A DNA stretch of 64,000 nt. Origin: Dendrobium chrysotoxum (Eukaryota > Streptophyta > Magnoliopsida > Asparagales > Orchidaceae). The position numbers were made by a program, and so were the translations under genes. The first letter of the stretch is position 1, and every line of letters starts with the position of its first letter. The stretch is from positions 30,925,591 to 30,989,590 of the forward strand of contig CM034300.1 of the NCBI GenBank assembly GCA_019925795.1, read 5' to 3'. The notes below the pieces were generated by a model. The model was not told where the DNA came from, ran no database searches, and was given only the letters and a program-made list of their open reading frames with translations. This document shows, in pieces, positions 11,528 through 22,100 of the stretch.

Positions 11528-13601
11528 TTTTTTTTTTTTTTGAGAAGATGCACTAGGCATAGATTTTATTAAAAGGAAAACTACAAACAACCATCATATT
11601 CCTCCTTTAACTAAGAGATAAAGGAAGGAGGAATATTATTATCAGTGATTACATCCCAAATGAAATCAGATTTAAGAGTATAGTTAGCACACATATCTGC
11701 TAACTTATTACATTCCCTATTTACATTAAGAAATAAGATCATTTTAAAGTCATTAAGAAAAATTAGATCTTGATAGTTCACCAACTTGTCACTGTCTTCT
11801 TTTCTTTCTCTGAAGACCTTTTGAAACCATCTGATGACATTACAATTGTCTCCTTCAATGATAAATCCTTCACTTTCAAGCATCCATTCTTGAATAAAAT
11901 TTCTTAAGGAAAGGATAGCTTTAGCTTCAACTTGTGTGATGTCCCAATGTACCAAACTAAATCCAAAATCCCCCAAGAATCTTCCTTTTGAATTACGGAA
12001 GACTCCACCCACACCGGCCTTGTTTGAGATCATCAAAGAAGCATCCACATTAGCTTTGATCCAATTGGGAGGTGGGGGATGCCAAGATTGACAATTCAGC
12101 TGATAAGGCTGGTTAACATCCCAGTTTTACCAATTGTCTATATTCTGGAAAGAGGCCACATCTAATCTCATACAGTGAGCTGCAATGAAAGTTGCACCAT
12201 CTTCCTATTTTCCATGAAGAAGCTTGTTCCTACTCTTCCAGCATCCGTGAATAGCAGAGCAGAAAAGATTTCCATAAAAGGGATTATGCTTTGCAAATTT
12301 CTTTAACATAGCAATACATTCGTTAAATGAACACACCGTAGGAATTTGAACTCCCCAGCTGCATAAAAAATGAGTAACATGAATCATTTTCATACATCCA
12401 GATGTAATGTGATCAGCATCTTCAATTTGCCCGCAACTTCTAGGACAGCTATTATTATCCAGGAGTCTTCTATAAGTGAGAAAGCTATTCGTGGGAATCG
12501 CATTCTTCCCAAGGTGCCACCAGAATAATTCATCCGTAGGTCTCAGTTTTAGTTTTTTAATCCATGTCCATTCCTGTGTTTCGTTGTCCTCTTTGTGCAT
12601 GTTCTCCAATACTAGAGCAGAAATAGTTTTCCCTGTGCATTTATGAATTAATTCAAAAGAATCTGTAGGTTCTCTTTCAGATATTGGAATTGAAAAGATG
12701 AGCTCCACCAGATGCTGACCACAGATTAGTTTCAACCTCTCATTATCCCATCTTCCTTCCTTGATGTAACAAGCCAGGCAATCTGAGTCTTCATCCAAAT
12801 TGGTCACAAAAGTAGGCCATCTTGCAATGCATTTATCCATAATCCAAATATCATTGGAGAAATTTATATCGCTGCCATTTTTGATCTTCCAACGGAGCAA
12901 AGGTCTAAGAGCATCCGCACCATCCATGATAATCTTCCAAGTCGATGACACCCCCTTCTTTGGATCACAGTTGAATACATCTGCTCCATATCTAGGAACC
13001 AGCATTCTTCTTAGCAAAGAATCACTTTAGAAATGAAATCCCATGTCAATCTAGCTCTCAAAGATCTAATACTGCCAGCAGAAGATTTCAATCCACGACC
13101 ACCTTTATTCCTCGGCTTGCATAGGACGTCCCAAGCTATGTAATGCAGTCCTTTGCCTCCACCGAACTTATTCCATAAGAACTCCCTACACATTCTGTTA
13201 AATTCCCTTAAAATCCCCAAAGAAATCAGGGAATGAGTTGTCAAGTAAATGGGGATAGATAGGATAACAGAATTTATCAAGACTAGCTTCCCCGCAAGTG
13301 AAAAGAATTTGTTTCCCCATACATTCAATCTACTTTCAGCTTTCTCCAATACTTTATTAAAATTAAAAAAAACCAATCTTCTTAAGGCAATCTTCACACC
13401 TAAAAAATCCATCTCATTCACCACCTTAACACCCATTTCTTTAGAAAGACTTTTCACCTTACTCCTTTTTACCATTTTCCCAAAAAGCATAGCTGATTTT
13501 TTAGTGTTAATTTTCTACCCAGTCCACTTACAAAAACTCCCTACAATCTTCTTTACCTTTTGAATATTTTGAATGGTAGCTTCAAAAAAAATAATTATAA
13601 T
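11528..13601 (-). mobile_element. LINE1: 5'-truncated L1-type LINE
   Basis: Minus-strand LINE of about 2.1 kb with its poly(A) tail at the left (T run 11528-11541) and a perfect 15-bp target duplication. Truncation at the right end falls in the RT catalytic region, so only the RT C-terminal side, the reverse-transcriptase zinc-binding region and RNase H remain. Its protein is clearly related to LINE3. It splits the integrase of element D. Confidence 0.95.
11611..13593 (-). pseudogene. LINE1 ORF2 C-terminal part: RT end, zinc-binding domain, RNase H
   Basis: Reading on the minus strand, 13593-13011 is the post-catalytic RT region (DFLGVKIALRRL, SLAGKLVLINSVILS, LCKPRNKGGRGLK). 13017-12205 continues with WKIKNGSDINFSNDIWI and a CPRSC...HITSGC zinc-binding region. 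12048-11611 is RNase H, with NVDASL, QVEAKA, EGDNCNVI and NRECNKLADMCAN, so the Asp, Glu, Asp and Asp residues expected at the active site are all present. Breaks are few: a stop near 13520, a frame change at about 13015 and a stop near 12200. It ends PPSFIS with a short 3' tail. It cannot move by itself because the N-terminal part is absent. Confidence 0.9.
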
Positions 13602-13616
13602 TATTTCCAGGCTACT
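13602..13616 (+). repeat. Target-site duplication of LINE1 (right copy)
   Basis: Matches 11513-11527 exactly. Element D integrase sequence resumes directly after it. Confidence 0.95.
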
Positions 13617-15415
13617 TAGATATTAGAAAATCCTATAGAGTCTTCAATAAAAGGATATTAGTAGTAGAGGGGACCACTCATATTATTTTTGATGAATCTG
13701 ATAATTCTAGAGGGTCTAGGGTGGAAAAAGAAGAAGTAGAATCTGCAAATCTGGAGGAAAGGGTAGAACCTGAAAAACACTACCTAGAGAATGGAGATAT
13801 TCTTCAAGTCATCCTAAAGAACTGATTATAGGAGACCTATCTGAAGGTGTTAGAACTAGGCATGGACTTAGAAAAGAAGTAAACCACTCTACCTTCATCT
13901 TAATAACTGAACCCACCAACATACATCAAGCCCTATCTGATGAATTCAGGATCCTAGCCATGCAAGAAGAGTTAAAATAATTTGTAAGGAATGATGTTTG
14001 GAAGTTAGTTGAAAGACCTAAGGATCAGAGTGTTATTGGAACTAAATGGGTTTTCAAAAACAAAATGATGGTTCTAAAGTAGTGGTAAGAAACAAAGAAA
14101 GATTAGTTGCTAAGGGGTATAACCAAATAGAAGGGATTGATTTGAAGAGAACATTGCCCCTATAGCTAGATTAGAAGCCATTAGGGTACTACTAGCCTTT
14201 GCCTGCATTAAGGGATTCAATTTGTACTAAATGGATATAAAAGTGGCTTTCTGAATAGGATAATAAAAGGTGTATGTTGAATAACCCCCAGGCTTTAAAA
14301 ATTCATAATTTTCTAATGATGTCTTTAAATTCAAAAAAAGCATTATATGGACTAAAACATGCACCCATGGTATGGTATAAAAGACTAAGCACATGCCTAC
14401 TAGAAAGAACCTTTATTAAGGGGAGCGTAGACACAACCCTATTTCTGAAAAAGGTTGGAGATGAATTACTGATTGTCCAAATTTATGTTGATCGTATCTG
14501 TTTGGATCTTCTAATAAAAAACTTTGTAATGATTTTTCAAAAATGATGAGTAATGAGTTTGAAATGAGTATGATGGGAGAATTAATCAACTTTCTTGGAT
14601 TTAGCATAAGGCAGAAGGATACTGCAAATTTCCTTAGTCAATCAAAATACCTTAAGGATATTCTTAAGAAATATGAAAGGGATAAAGCCAAACCAATCAA
14701 CACTCCCATGAGTTCCACTGTTTAGTTAGATAAGGATTCAAATGGAAAATTTATTGATCAAAAGCAATATAGAGGAATAATTGGATCACTTCTTTACCTG
14801 ACTACTATCAGACTTGATATTAAGTTTAGTGTTTATCTTTATACTAGATTTCAGGCTGATCTATAAGAGTCCCACTTGATTGCTGTTAAGAGAATTCTTA
14901 AATATCTCTTAGGAACCTAAGACTTAGGAATATGTATCCTAGGCATAGCACCTCCTTTAAAATCATAGGATATCTTGATTCAAATTTTACAGGATGCTAA
15001 GTTGATAGGAAAAGCACTTCTGGAATATGTCAATTTATAGGACAGTCTTTAGTCTCCAGGTCCAGTAAAAAATAGAACTCAATTGCACTGTCCTCTTCTG
15101 AAGCTAAATGCACAGCCTTAGGAACTTGCGTGGCCCAAGTCCTTTGGTTAAAGTAAAAAGTTTTGGATTTAGGATTACCTGTAGGCACAATTTTAATCTT
15201 ATATGATAATACTAGTGCCATCTGCATTTCACTCTAGAACCAAACACATTGACATAAGGAACAACTTCATTAGGGACCATGTTACCAAATGAGACATAGA
15301 GCTACACCATGTAGCAACTGAAAACCAACTGGCTGTTACTTTTACAAAACCACTGGCATTTGAATCCTTTAGCACCTTAAGAACCATATTAGGTGTGATC
15401 GATATTGATGCTTGA
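13617..15415 (+). pseudogene. Element D pol: integrase end, RT, RNase H (heavily broken)
   Basis: Resumes after LINE1 with YRVFNKRILVVEGTTH-like sequence. RT begins near 13880 (EPTNIHQALSDEF) and includes the fingers/palm motifs around 14040-14200. The ALYGLKHAPMVWYKRL region is at 14274-14546. The YVDDI box has become YVDRI near 14480, losing a catalytic Asp. Further RT sequence (EFEMSMMGEL) is at 14543-14725, and RNase H ends at 15415 after LGVIDIDA-like codons. There are many stops and single-base deletions. A second copy of its last part is found at 25229-25694. Confidence 0.85.
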
Positions 15416-15630
15416 AATTGACACTTTCTGTCTCTATTCTTTTTATTATTTTGTTGTTTGTTATGTTTTTGGTTACAAATGTTATGCTTTTTATTTTCAT
15501 TGTCTTGTATTTTTTTATGAGTTTATTTTATTGTTAAATTTCTTTTATTTTTATTTTTATTGATTTTTTCATTTTTGTGCTATTGGATTATTTTCTATTG
15601 TGTTTTATGTTTAGATCTTGATCATCTCAT
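15416..15630 (+). other. Element D 3' spacer before element X
   Basis: T-rich non-coding sequence ending GATCATCTCAT. The last five bases, CTCAT, correspond to the CTCAC found before the second LTR (25905-25909) and after it (27551-27555). This identifies the X insertion site with one later base change. No gene is seen. Confidence 0.8.
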
Positions 15631-15882
15631 TGTTGCAAATCTGGTTTTGATGATGACAAACATGTTTCCAGTGTGTTTTGCATGGCTAATCTGTTTCAGG
15701 CACAAAAGACCACGAGCCACTTAAGCCAAGTCAAGATCGGGTCCAAGTGTGTCCAATGTACTATTTTTTCCTTTTATTAAGTCAATTGTAATGTAATTGA
15801 TCCCCTAGCTAAGTAACCTTGCACACACACACTCAGGGGGAGAGCTTGAGTGAATTAGAGTTTCTATTCATTTTTTGTTCAG

Positions 15883-16556
15883 ATCGTCCTGGATGATTTT
15901 CACATCATCCTGGACGATCCAGCCAAAATAGAAACCCTAATTAGGGCGACTAAGTTAAGAGGGTATGATTAAGCAGATCGTCATGGATGATCTCCGGATC
16001 GTACGGGACGATATGCCCAAAACAAAAATTCTCAGCCGCCAGATCAAGTTAGGAAAGTTCTTATTTTTAGATACTTGGTCTGATCATCCCGAACGATACG
16101 TGTATCATCCCGGACGATTCAGTACAATCATGCCTAATTTAATCTTGTAATTAAGGAAAGCAATTTATTTTTGGTTGATACGATCATATCGTCCTGGACG
16201 ATCGCCGGATCGTCCCGGACGATCTTGATCGTTTAGTGCATTTAAGCTGTACGTCTAGAACTATGTAAAGGATGATTTAGGGCCTTTTTGAACTAATCGT
16301 ACAGCACGATGTCCCCATTGTACTGGACGATCAAGTCATTTTTTGGTCGTCCAGCACAGATTTCTTTAGACGACCCGAACTGTCTTCTGGACGATTTTCC
16401 TTAATTTGCACTAATCTTCCCGGACGATCGGAGGATCGTACATGACGATATAAACAATTTTTTCTACTGATCGTCCAGAAGAGCCAGATCGTCCAGGCTA
16501 AAACAGCTGAATTTGAACTGATCATACAGGACGATCTACCGATCGTCCTGGACGAT
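15883..16556. repeat. Seven palindrome doublets with 21-bp pitch (X 5' LTR)
   Basis: Pairs of 15-bp near-palindromes start at 15883/15904, 15977/15998, 16083/16104, 16188/16209, 16297/16318, 16414/16435 and 16521/16542. In every pair the offset is 21 bp (15-bp unit plus 6-bp spacer). Doublets are 94-117 bp apart, mostly about 105. The consensus is ATCGTCCTGGACGAT with central base T, C, G or A. Two near-perfect copies, 16188-16202 and 16209-16223, flank CGCCGG. Confidence 0.92.
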
Positions 16557-16599
16557 CTTGGCCGACCAGTTGAGATTTAGGGCAAATTTTAAGCCCTCC

Positions 16600-16607
16600 T
16601 ATAAAAG
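16600..16607 (+). promoter_or_regulatory. TATA box of element X 5' LTR
   Basis: TATAAAAG, 44 bases after the last palindrome doublet. It is present at the same place in the other X-type LTRs (26857-26864, 45901-45908, 55644-55651). Likely start of the genomic RNA about 30 bases downstream. Confidence 0.8.
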
Positions 16608-16817
16608 ATCTTTTTCAAAAAAAAACAAGAAAAATCTTTTGCTGCCTTCCTTCCCTGAGAAACCCTAGAGAGAGAGAGAGTTGGGAGAGAGAGAGAAGAT
16701 CTTGTGAGGGGGAGTTAGTGAGGGATTCACTAAGGGTTCTCCAAACACGGATCAGAGTCGTCTTCTCCGCTCGTCCTCTTTCGTCTAGTCGGTGTTCGTC
16801 GTGGGAGGATCATTCGC

Positions 16818-16985
16818 AAGAAGATCCGGGGTTCTCTGCCCGCTTCAGGTGGAAGCAAAAGGAGTTCGAAGGTTCTCTGCCTGCTTCAGGAGGAAGCGAA
16901 AGGAGGTCGGGTTCTTTGCCTGACCGTGTGGTGAAAAGGAGGTGTTTGTACAGGCTTCTCTGCCTTGCTGTGGGAGCAAAAGGAG
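16818..16985 (+). repeat. U5 hairpin units, element X 5' LTR
   Basis: Units share a left flank like GGTTCTCTGCC and a right flank like AAAAGGAG around a small inverted repeat. These are GCTTC-AGGTG-GAAGC at 16842-16856, GCTTC-AGGAG-GAAGC at 16883-16897, TGACC-GTGT-GGTGA (one mismatch) at 16921-16934 and TTGCT-GTGGG-AGCAA at 16965-16979. A GGATC...GATCC pair precedes them (about 16806-16827). They lie after the TATA box, so in the RNA leader upstream of the primer-binding site. Confidence 0.8.
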
Positions 16986-17030
16986 AGACACTTTTTGTTT
17001 AGTGCAATACCCAGAGGGGAGGCTCCGGGG

Positions 17031-17061
17031 AGTAGACGTAGGTCAAGTTGACCAAACCACT
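17031..17061 (+). promoter_or_regulatory. Conserved nested stem GGTCAAGTTGACC in U5
   Basis: The inner inverted repeat GGTCAA-G-TTGACC (17041-17053) lies inside an outer pair, AGTAG (17031-17035) with CCACT (17057-17061). The Y 3' LTR has the perfect outer pair AGTGG (56108-56112) and CCACT (56134-56138). The block is found in all LTR types here, so it is probably functional RNA or DNA structure. The role is unknown. Confidence 0.65.
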
Positions 17062-17219
17062 ATAAAATCTGGTTTGCTTTTCTGATTCTGTTTTGCACTT
17101 TACTTTTCTGATATTAACTGCTTGGGTGAATATCTGTGGTTGATCTTTTCATTCTTATTTATGTGTTTCTGCTGTTACGTATCGAAAAGATTTTCATTGT
17201 TATCATGAAATTTTTAAAT

Positions 17220-17245
17220 AACCAATTCACCCCCCCCTCTTGGTT
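17220..17245 (+). promoter_or_regulatory. C-tract hairpin near LTR inner end
   Basis: AACCAA (17220-17225) and TTGGTT (17240-17245) can pair around a C-rich loop. The same block is in the X-type LTRs and in A, always 40-75 bases before the LTR end. In the B/E LTR the C run is expanded (37379-37414). Confidence 0.6.
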
Positions 17246-17295
17246 AGCCTCGGGACTAGTTCACTAGGGCTTAACATCCCTATCGAACTTTCAAG

Positions 17296-17307
17296 TGGTA
17301 TCAGAGC
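17296..17307 (+). other. Element X primer-binding site
   Basis: TGGTATCAGAGC, the exact expected complement of plant initiator tRNA-Met, two bases after the LTR end. Confidence 0.95.
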
Positions 17308-17348
17308 GGAATTCAAAATTTAGGTTTAAAAACTTTTGAATTTGATCC

Positions 17349-19136
17349 ATGGCTAACTGTAACAATCGTAATACTGCTGAAGGCTATTCCATTACAAGAC
17401 CACCATTATTTGATAATATTGCTTTTGATTTTTGGAAAACACGCATGTCTACTTTTCTGCAATCTATTGATTATCGCATGTGGATGTTAGTTAAGGACGG
17501 ATACGAACCACCTTTTAGAATGATTAACAATGTGAAAACTGAATTGCCTTTTGCTGATTGGATGTTTGATGATCGTGATTTAGCACAGTTAAATGCAAAA
17601 TGCTTGAACTATTTCTTTTGTGCTTTAAAATCTGAAGACTATATGCGTGTTTCTACTTGTACAACGGGAAAGGAAATCTGAGATAGATTATGTATAACAT
17701 ACGAAGGTACAACTGAAGTCAAACAGTCTAGGTTAAACATCTTGTTACATGATTACGAACTTTTTCGCATGAAACCTAGTGAGACTATTTCAGAAATGTA
17801 CACAAGGTTCATTCAGATTGTTACCTCTTTGCATGCTCTAGGTAGAGAACTTACTAACTACGAAAGAGTGAACAAAATTCTTAGATGTTAGCCTACTTCT
17901 TATGATGCTAAAATTACTGCTATTACTGAATCTAAAGATTTAAATACTTACTCTATTGACATCTTACTTGGATCACTCATTGCTTACGAGTAAGGGGTGA
18001 ACCAAAGGCAACTTGATGCAGGTGAACGCAAGAAAGAGAAGACAGTGGCACTAAAGGCCAAAGATTCAGATGCTAGCACTTCCGGGTCTGATAGCGATGA
18101 TGTTGCCTTAATCACAAGGCAATTCAAAAGCTTTCTAAGGAAGAAACATAAGAACTATCAGAAGTGGAACAAGGGTAAGTCCAATAAAATATTTAAGGGT
18201 TCATCTGAATCTGTTTGTTTTGAATGCAGGAAGCCTAGACACATTAAGGCTGATTGTCCTACACTAAAAGCTCACCCAAGCAAGGAGAAGGGTGAGGAGA
18301 AACTAAAGTTCAGAAAGGAGAAGAAGCAGATTCAGAAGGCGTTCTGGGAAGACTCTGCATCTGACTCTTCTGAGACTGAAGCTGAAGAGGAGGAAACAAA
18401 CTTATGTCTGATGGTTGATGATCATCCTGGTCAGTCGGACCAGGAAGAGGTATGTGAGCTGACTTATGATCAATTATTTGAAGTTTCTGAAAGAATTCAT
18501 ACATCCTATAAGAAACTCAAGAAAACTCATGCTAGTTTGAAATTAGATTACTTGACTTTGCAAAAAGAGCATGATTCTGTAGTTAAAGATCATTCCACAC
18601 TTGATTCCAATCACATGTTCTTGCTTGATGAATTCGATGAGTTGAATAAAAAATATTCTGATTTAGTTTTTGAGCATGATTCATTAAAAACCACGCATGT
18701 GGACTTAGAAAGAGCTTTTAAAGAGTTAGATACAATAGCATGTGAAGTAGAAAGTAGCAATGGAACCTTAAAATTTGAAATTACAAGTTTAAAGAAAGAA
18801 AATGTGTTTTTGAAAGTAAAAATCAGTGCTTATGAAAAGAACAAAACACCGCCTACTTTTGAACAGTTTTATGCACCGCCACCTTTTGAAAAATCTGTTG
18901 CAAGTTCTTCAAAGCATGTTTCATATACATCTAGGAAGAGGCATTATCACCCATGTAGATTAGTTAACCCTTTTCCTGGTGTTAGATGTTTTTCATGTGG
19001 CATGTTAGGACATATTTCCCACACCTGCACTGTTCACCGTAGTACACATTTGGTGTGGAAACCCAAACTGCTTGTTTCACAGCACAGCACGCATGCATTG
19101 CATTCTTCTTTTCATAATTTGGGTTCCTTAGACTGA
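17349..19136 (+). pseudogene. Element X gag with coiled coil and two CCHC knuckles (three stops)
   Basis: Particle protein. The start ATGGCTAACTGTAAC at 17349 follows the primer-binding site by about 40 bases. The N-terminal gag domain runs to 17681 (DYRMWMLVKDGYEPP). In-frame stops are TGA at 17679 (Trp), TAG near 17889 and TAA near 17992. From 17997 one frame is open to 19136: first knuckle CFECRKPRHIKADC at about residues 75-88 of that part, an acidic patch, a long coiled coil (about 160-285), then second knuckle CFSCGMLGHISHTC. The C-terminus has lost about 20 bases relative to Y (a GGAACCCAAACC-like piece), which changes its last residues. About 595 codons in total, usual for Sirevirus gag. 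Confidence 0.9.
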
Positions 19137-19184
19137 TGTTTGATACTTTTGTAGGTGTGCTCTCACACAAGACCTCGTGAGAGC

Positions 19185-22100
19185 ATGTGGTACCTGGACA
19201 GTGGATGTTCTAGACATATGACTGGAGATGCAAATCAGTTCATTTCGCTGGAGGCCAGAGCTGGAGGCAAGGTTACACTTGGAGATAACACCACCAGGAA
19301 GGTGGTAGGCTTAGGTATAATTGGTGATTCAAAGAATTTTATGATTGATAATGTTTTGCTTGTAGATGGACTGAAACACAACTTGCTGAGCATCAGTCAA
19401 CTCTGTGACAAGGGATACAGCATCAAATTCCTGCCGACTGGCTGCATTTTAAGATTAAATGATAAAGTTGTTTTGCAGGGGCAAAGGATCAACAACGTCT
19501 ACAAGCTGGATGTAAGTTGCATTAAATCTGATAATTCAATTTTCTTAAAAACTGCTGCTGATGAGTCTTGGTTATGGCATAGGAGATTGTGTCATGCCAG
19601 TATGAAAACCCTTAGGAGAGTCACCCAAAAGGACTTAGTTAGAGGTGTGCCCAAGCTTAAGTTCACTAAGGATCACCTGTGTGATGCCTGTCAGTTGGGG
19701 AGCAAGTCCAGTCCTCTTTTCACTCAATTAAGGACACTAGCACCTCTAGACCTTTAGAAGTTCTTCATATGGACCTCTTTGGACCCATTAGCACTGCCAG
19801 CTTAGGGGGGAGAGTATATGGTTTTGTGATTGTAGATGATCATTCGAGGTTCACTTGGGTTAAGTTTTTATCACATAAAGCTGAGTCATTTGACGAGTTT
19901 AGATCTTTCTCTACTTGGATTCAGAAGAAGTTAGGATGTGAGATTATTACCATCCATAGTGATCATGGAGGGGAGTTTAAAAATGAAAGATTTGGAAGTT
20001 TTTGTGAGAATCATGGGATTAGTCACAATTTTTCAGCTCGTAGGACCCCTCAGCAGAACGGGGTAGCTGAAAGGAAGAACATGACCTTAGTGGAAGCCGC
20101 TAGAGCCATGCTTGCCGAGTATTCACTTCCAAAATACTTTTGGGCTGAAGCGGTGAACACTGCCTGTTATGTGCTGAATAGGCTGAATGTGAGAGTCAAA
20201 CTGAACAAGACACCTTATGAGATCATTAAGGGTAGAACTCCAAATCTGTCCCACCTCCATGTCTGTGGCTGTAAGGTTTTCATTCTGAACAACGGGAAAT
20301 CACCCTTAGGAAAATTTGACCCCAAATCTGATGAAGGAGTGTTCTTAAGATATTCAAGTGTGGGGAAATCATTTAGGGTGTTCAATAGGAGGACTTTGGT
20401 GGTGGAAGAAACAACCCATGTAGTGTTTGATGAATCTGATCCTAAGGAGTCTAGATCTGAAGTAGAAGATGAAGAGATTGTTGAGGTTACCCAAGGAGTT
20501 AGAAATACAAATTTGGTGGAAAGGGTAGAACCTCAAATCGAGTTGCCTAGAGATTGAAGATATTCTTCGAGTCATCCTAAAGAACTGATCTTAGGAGACC
20601 CTTCTAAAGGTGCTAGGACTAGGCATGGACTTAGGAAGGAAGTAAACCATTCTGCCTTTATCTCAATGACTGAACCCACCAACATCAATCAAGCCCTGTC
20701 GGATGAATTTTGGATTTTAGCTATGCAGGAAGAATTGAATCAATTTGTAAGGAATGATGTTTGGGAGTTAGTAGAAAGACCTAAAAATCAAAGTATTGTG
20801 GGAACCAAGTGGGTCTTTAAGAATAAGATGAATGATTCTGGTGTGGTTGTGAGAAATAAGGTAAGATTGGTGGCTAAGGGGTATAATCAAATAGAAGGGA
20901 TTGATTTTGAGGAAACTTTTGCCCCTGTAGCTAGATTGGAAGCGATTAGAGTGCTACTAGCCTTTGCCTGTTATAAGGGATTTAAGCTGTTTCAAATGGA
21001 TGTCAAGAGTGCCTTTTTAAATGGGGTAATTAAAGAAGATGTTTTTATAGAATAACCCCCAGGTTTTGAGAGTTCCCAATATCCAAGTCATGTCTATAAA
21101 TTAAAAAAGCCTTATATGGATTGAAATAGGCACCCAGAGCTTGGTATGAGAGGCTTAGCACATTCCTGTTAGAAAGAGAGTTTGTTAAGGGGAGCGTAGA
21201 CACCACCCTTTTTCTAAGGAGATTAGGGGATGACATACTCATTGTCCAGATCTATGTTGATGATATAATTTTTGGATCTTCTGATAAATATTTATGTGAA
21301 GAGTTTTCTAAAACAATGAGTAAGGAATTTGAGATGAGTATGATGGGAGAATTGGCCTACTTTTTGGGGTTTAGCATAAGGCAAACGGATGATGGAACCT
21401 TTCTCAATCAATCAAAATACACTAAGGACATTTTGAAGAAATATGAAATGGATAAAGCCAAGCCAATCAATACTCCCATGCCCTCCTCAGTTAAGTTAGA
21501 TAAGGATTCAAATGGAAAATCTATTGATCAGAAGAAATATAGAGGGATAATAGGTTCACTGCTTTACCTGACTACTAGCCGACCTGATATCATGTTTAGT
21601 GTCTGTCTTTGTGCTAGGTTTCAGGCTGATCCTAAAGAGTCCCACCTAACTGCTGTTAACAGAATTCTTAGATATCTTTTAGGGACCCCAAACCTAGAAA
21701 TTTAGTACCCTAGGCACAGTACCTCTTTTGAGATCATTGGATATTCTGATTCTGACTTTACGGGGTGTAGGGTGGATAGGAAGAGTACTTCTAGGACTTG
21801 TCAATTCATAGGAAAGTCGTTAGTCTCCTAGTCTAGTAGAAAACAGAACTCAGTTGCACTTTCCACTGCTGAAGCTGAGTACATTGCCTTAGGAAGTTGT
21901 GTGGCCCAAGTTCTCTAGTTGAAGCAACAAGTCTTGGATTTAGAAGTACATGTTGGCATAATTTCTATTCTGTCTGATAATACTAGTGCCATCTGCATCT
22001 CTAAGAATCCAATCCAACATTCTAGGACCAAACACATTGATATTAGGCATCACTTCATTAGGGACCATGTTACAAAAGGGGACATTGAGCAACATCACGT

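Larger units (their letters stand above)
15631..17293 (+). repeat. Element X 5' LTR (1.66 kb)
   Basis: Begins TGTTGCAAATCTGG and ends GAACTTTCA. Parts in order: conserved entry block with CACACACACTCAGGGGGAGAG (15822-15842), palindrome-doublet array (15883-16556), TATA box (16600-16607), GA repeats (16664-16698), U5 hairpin units (16818-16985), a GGTCAAGTTGACC stem (17031-17061) and a C-tract hairpin (17220-17245). The partner LTR is 25910-27550. Confidence 0.92.

Noticed and set aside
15883..16556. CRISPR-like array of palindromic repeats
   Set aside because: The repeats are 15 bp with 6-bp spacers in pairs, inside a plant LTR. There are no unique 30-base spacers and no cas genes.
16718..17002. 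94-codon open stretch in the X LTR leader (partly also at 26976-27167)
   Set aside because: It runs across the hairpin units, whose spacing is not a multiple of three, and the second LTR copy is cut short. It is better explained as leader RNA.
17296..17307. tRNA gene remnant at the primer-binding site
   Set aside because: Only the 12-base complement of the tRNA end is present, and no cloverleaf surrounds it.
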